Shown: positions 6,103 through 8,496 of the stretch, piece by piece
Layout of the letters: every line of letters starts with the position of its first letter
Position numbering within the stretch: position 1 is the first letter of the stretch
Source of the DNA: an uncultured Collinsella sp.
Lineage (GTDB): Bacteria; Actinomycetota; Coriobacteriia; Coriobacteriales; Coriobacteriaceae
Length of the DNA: 8,496 nt
Direction: 5' to 3'
Assembly (NCBI GenBank): GCA_958438955.1
Contig: CAUBTS010000085.1
Coordinates: forward strand, 1 to 8,496
Made by a program: the position numbers and the translations under genes
Notes under the pieces: generated by a model
The model's database searches: none
Seen by the model: only the letters and a program-made list of their open reading frames with translations
Told to the model about the DNA's origin: nothing

Positions 6103-6789
6103 ATGATCGTCGCCATCGACGGCCCCGCCGGATCCGGCAAGTCCACCATCGCCAAGGAGATCGCCCGCCAGCTGGGCTTTAACAAGCTCGACACGGGCGC
6201 CATGTACCGCGCCGTCACCTTCGCCGCGCTCGACCGCGGCATCGACCTGGATGACGAGGCAGCCATCGATGCCCTCGCCGAGAAGATCGAAATTCGCTTT
6301 ACCAACGGCACCGGCGAGGATACGCGCCTGACCATCGACGGCCAAGACGCTTCGGCCGCCATCCGCACCCCGCAGGTCGACGCCAACGTGTCCAAGGTCT
6401 CGGCCTATCCGGGCGTGCGCGCCGCCATGCTCATCCACCAGCGCCGCGCCGCCGAGGACCGCGATATCGTGGCCGAGGGTCGCGACATCGGCACCGTCGT
6501 GTTCCCTAACGCGCAGGTCAAGGTCTTCCTGACCGCCGACCCGCGTGAGCGCGCCCGCCGCCGCGTGCTGCAGCGTCACCAAAACGACGCCCAGCCGCTC
6601 ACGTCCGAGCAGCTCAAAGCCGAGGTCGACGAGACCCTCGGCGCCCTCAAGCAGCGCGACAAGCTCGACAGCAGCCGCGAGGTCGCCCCGCTCGTGCCCG
6701 CCGAAGACGCCGTGCACGTCGACTCCACCGCCCACACCATCGATGAGGTCGTCTCGATAATCGAGGACCTCATCAACCAAAGGAGGTAA
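6103..6789 (+). CDS. cmk: Cytidylate kinase
   Basis: Phosphorylates CMP and dCMP to the diphosphates with ATP in the cytosol, salvaging nucleotides from RNA turnover and lipid synthesis. The 228-aa protein carries the P-loop GPAGSGKST (7-15), the substrate-binding TGAMYRA (31-37), EGRDIGTVVFP (125-135), KVFLTADPRERARRR (140-154) with lid arginines, and RDKLDSSREVAPL (185-197). All are characteristic of Cmk, and the length is typical. The ATG follows AAAGGAA (6089-6095), 7 nt upstream. A 66-nt gap without a terminator separates it from rluB, and its stop codon overlaps the ribosome binding site of the acyltransferase gene, so co-translation is likely. CMP is released by CDP-alcohol-dependent phospholipid synthesis, which fits the acyltransferase neighbour. 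Confidence 0.97.
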   Translation: MIVAIDGPAGSGKSTIAKEIARQLGFNKLDTGAMYRAVTFAALDRGIDLDDEAAIDALAEKIEIRFTNGTGEDTRLTIDGQDASAAIRTPQVDANVSKVSAYPGVRAAMLIHQRRAAEDRDIVAEGRDIGTVVFPNAQVKVFLTADPRERARRRVLQRHQNDAQPLTSEQLKAEVDETLGALKQRDKLDSSREVAPLVPAEDAVHVDSTAHTIDEVVSIIEDLINQRR

Positions 6790-6792
6790 CCC

Positions 6793-7521
6793 ATGCGCCT
6801 GTTTAAGCAGACGCCCGAGGATTACTACAACGCCCCCTACGCCGAGTTCCCAGCGCTCATCCGCGGCACCGTCGTCGTAGTCATGGCCATCCTTTGGGCC
6901 TTCTCCAAGTTCATGTGGCGTTGGAAAGTCGAGGACGCTGACCTGCTGTTTGAGCGCCAGGAAGGCCGCGGCAGCGTGGTCATCTGCAACCACACCTCGA
7001 TGGCCGAGCTCCTGGCCGTTGAGACGGCGTTGTTCTTTGGGGGCCGCCGCATTCGTCCCATCTTTAAGTCCGAGTTCGCCAAGAGCAAGATTGTGCGCTG
7101 GGCCTTTAGCCGCGTTGGCGGCATCCCCGTGGAGCGTGGTACTGCCGATATGAAGTGCCTGCGCGCCGCTCAGCATGCGCTGCAGCGTGGCGAGGACGTC
7201 CTGATCTTCCCCGAGGGCACGCGCATCCGCTCGCGCGAGATCAAGCCCGAGGTCCACGGCGGTTTTGCGCTCATCGCCCAGATGGGCAAGGCACCTGTGA
7301 ACCCGCTCGCCATCTGCGGCTGGTCCGACATCACGCCTGCAGGCAAAAAGATCATGCGTCCCAAGAAGTGCTGGATCCGCGCCGGCAAGGCCGTCTCGCT
7401 TTCCGACGCACCGGCCGGGCTTAAACGCACGGAGCGCTTGGCCTGGTTTGAATCCGAGGCCATGAACCGCGTCTACGCCATGCGAGACGAGCTGTGCGCC
7501 GAGCATCCGGGCAGGTTCTAG
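6793..7521 (+). CDS. Lysophospholipid acyltransferase family protein (PlsC-like, 1-acylglycerol-3-phosphate acyltransferase)
   Basis: A 242-aa membrane-associated acyltransferase, likely adding the second acyl chain to lysophosphatidic acid to form phosphatidic acid. It has an N-terminal hydrophobic segment (about 22-41), block I NHTSMAE (66-72), block II GGIPVERG (109-116), block III FPEGTR (139-144) and block IV PVNPLAICG (168-176). Block I normally reads NHxSxxD, the catalytic HX4D pair. Here the acidic residue is Glu72 after His67, so the box is HX4E. The other blocks look intact, so I expect activity, but the substrate may differ. The ATG follows a strong AAAGGAGGT (6779-6787) that includes the cmk stop region. 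It sits between cmk and ispH, a common Gram-positive-type arrangement. I leave the symbol blank because several PlsC paralogues usually exist and the substrate is not proven. Confidence 0.9.
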   Translation: MRLFKQTPEDYYNAPYAEFPALIRGTVVVVMAILWAFSKFMWRWKVEDADLLFERQEGRGSVVICNHTSMAELLAVETALFFGGRRIRPIFKSEFAKSKIVRWAFSRVGGIPVERGTADMKCLRAAQHALQRGEDVLIFPEGTRIRSREIKPEVHGGFALIAQMGKAPVNPLAICGWSDITPAGKKIMRPKKCWIRAGKAVSLSDAPAGLKRTERLAWFESEAMNRVYAMRDELCAEHPGRF

Positions 7522-7523
7522 CC

Positions 7524-8423
7524 ATGAGCGAGAACGTGACGGACACCGCCGCGGCTACGTCCGACCAGGCAACCGCGCCGACAATCGAAATCGCAGCCCA
7601 CGCCGGCACCTGCTACGGCGTACAGCGTGCGCTCGATATGGCGCTGGCCGCCGCGCCGCAGGCAGGTGAGTGCGCTCAGGTCCATACCTTGGGTCCGCTC
7701 ATCCATAACCCCATCGTGGTGCGCGAGCTTGCTGAGGCAGGCGTTGGCCTGGCCGAGACCCTGGACGACGCAGCATCGGGTACCGTAATCATCCGCGCAC
7801 ACGGCGTAGTGCCGCAGGTGATCGATGCTGCCCGCAAGCGCGGCCTCAACGTGGTCGATGCCACCTGCCCCTACGTGAAGAAGGTCCATGTGGCGGCCGA
7901 GCGCCTGGTGCGCGAGGGCTACCGTGTGATCGTCGTGGGTGAGCCGGGGCATCCCGAGGTGGAGGGCATTCTGGGTCACGCCGGCAATGATGCGCAGGTC
8001 GTGAGCTGTGCCGCCGATGCCAACGCTTTGCCGCTCAAGGGCAAGGTGGGCTTGGTTGTGCAGACCACCCAGACCGCGCAGAACCTCGCCGAGGTCGTGG
8101 CTGCCATCACCCCGCGCGTGCAGGAGCTGCGCGTGATCAACACCATCTGCGCCGCCACGAGCGAGCGTCAACAGGCAGCAGCCACACTTGCCAACCGCTG
8201 CGACTGCATGGTCGTCGTAGGCGGCAAGAACTCGGGCAACACCCGCCGCCTGGCTCAAATTTGCGCAGACGCCTGCGAGCACACGCATCATATCGAGGAA
8301 GCTTCCGAGCTCCAGGACGCGTGGTTTACCGACGCTCACCACATCGGCATCACCGCCGGAGCCTCCACCCCGCAAGAACACATCGAGCGCGCCGTCGAGC
8401 GCATCAAGGAGCTTTACCGCTAA
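7524..8423 (+). CDS. ispH: 4-hydroxy-3-methylbut-2-enyl diphosphate reductase
   Basis: IspH carries out the last step of the MEP pathway, reducing HMBPP to IPP and DMAPP with a [4Fe-4S] cluster in the cytosol. The 299-aa protein has the three cluster cysteines Cys30 (AGTCYGV), Cys115 (DATCPYV) and Cys209 (NTICAAT). Substrate and proton-relay residues are also visible: His61 (LGPLIHNP), His93 (RAHG), His143 and Glu145 (GHPEVEG), the TTQT segment (181-184), NSGN (236-239) and Ser281 (GASTP). About 20 extra N-terminal residues precede the core. ATG 7524, two nt after the plsC-like stop, is preferred; GTG 7494 in the same frame would add 10 residues but has no better ribosome binding site. The upstream GCAGG (7511-7515) is weak, so translation may be coupled. 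No S1 domain is fused, unlike some clostridial versions. Confidence 0.97.
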   Translation: MSENVTDTAAATSDQATAPTIEIAAHAGTCYGVQRALDMALAAAPQAGECAQVHTLGPLIHNPIVVRELAEAGVGLAETLDDAASGTVIIRAHGVVPQVIDAARKRGLNVVDATCPYVKKVHVAAERLVREGYRVIVVGEPGHPEVEGILGHAGNDAQVVSCAADANALPLKGKVGLVVQTTQTAQNLAEVVAAITPRVQELRVINTICAATSERQQAAATLANRCDCMVVVGGKNSGNTRRLAQICADACEHTHHIEEASELQDAWFTDAHHIGITAGASTPQEHIERAVERIKELYR

Positions 8424-8425
8424 CC

Positions 8426-8496
8426 ATGGACCAGACCGTACCCGCATACGCCGCCGAGGTGGCCGATTACGGGCGCAGCCGCGACCCCGAGCCGGG
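8426..8496 (+). CDS. 5' end of an unidentified gene, cut by the window edge
   Basis: An ATG at 8426, two nt after the ispH stop, opens a frame with no stop through the end of the window (at least 23 codons, beginning MDQTVPAYAAEVADYGRS). The nearest Shine-Dalgarno-like AAGGAG (8406-8411) is 14 nt away, longer than ideal, so translation may be coupled to ispH, or the true start may lie beyond the window. Too little is visible to name a family. The placement suggests it continues the operon. Confidence 0.5.
   Translation, partial: MDQTVPAYAAEVADYGRSRDPEP

Noticed and set aside
6079..7506. 475-codon minus-strand open frame across cmk and the acyltransferase gene
   Set aside because: It lies opposite two well-supported genes and spans their junction. 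Its composition matches the antisense of GC-biased genes, and I see no domain.
7494..7523. GTG at 7494 as the start of ispH
   Set aside because: It would give a 28-nt overlap with the upstream gene and has no clear ribosome binding site. ATG 7524 directly follows the upstream stop and leaves the full IspH core.

Overview
The window looks like chromosomal housekeeping DNA from a high-GC, Gram-positive-type bacterium. The coding style (strong G/C bias at third positions, AAGGAGG-type ribosome binding sites) and the gene order scpA-scpB-rluB-cmk-plsC-ispH suggest Actinomycetota, class Coriobacteriia, perhaps Collinsella or a relative. The lineage is an inference from style and order only; no rRNA or marker search was possible. 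All genes lie on the + strand and are tightly packed.

Layout. Positions 1-301 contain no convincing gene. They hold a near-consensus sigma70-type promoter (23-51), a very GC-rich stretch with two large inverted repeats (152-177 and 175-198), and a second promoter (261-289) with an A/T-rich upstream patch that drives a tRNA-Ala(GGC) gene (302-374). A strong intrinsic terminator follows (391-418). Only 31 nt separate it from the start codon of an ABC-F translation factor gene (450-2483). Next come a small two-helix membrane protein of unknown function that starts at GTG inside the end of the ABC-F gene (2470-2766), and a short site-2-protease-family membrane metalloprotease (2776-3459).

After an 84-nt gap with a small hairpin lies the main operon: scpA (3544-4353), scpB (4365-5084), an RluB/RsuA-family pseudouridine synthase (5071-6036), cytidylate kinase cmk (6103-6789), a PlsC-like acyltransferase (6793-7521) and ispH (7524-8423). 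A further gene opens at 8426 and runs off the end. No intrinsic terminator is visible between 419 and 8496, so long read-through transcription is plausible. Several genes overlap or almost touch, which suggests translational coupling.

Together the genes serve core growth functions: translation (tRNA-Ala, ABC-F factor, 23S rRNA pseudouridylation), chromosome condensation and segregation (ScpA and ScpB, partners of an SMC protein encoded elsewhere), pyrimidine nucleotide supply (CMP/dCMP kinase), phospholipid synthesis (PlsC) and isoprenoid precursor synthesis (IspH). I see no mobile element, CRISPR array, defence system or clear novel system. The points most worth a second look are the GC-hairpin leader before the tRNA, the terminator crowding the ABC-F start, the unrecognised small membrane protein, and a Glu in place of the usual Asp in the catalytic box of the PlsC-like protein.
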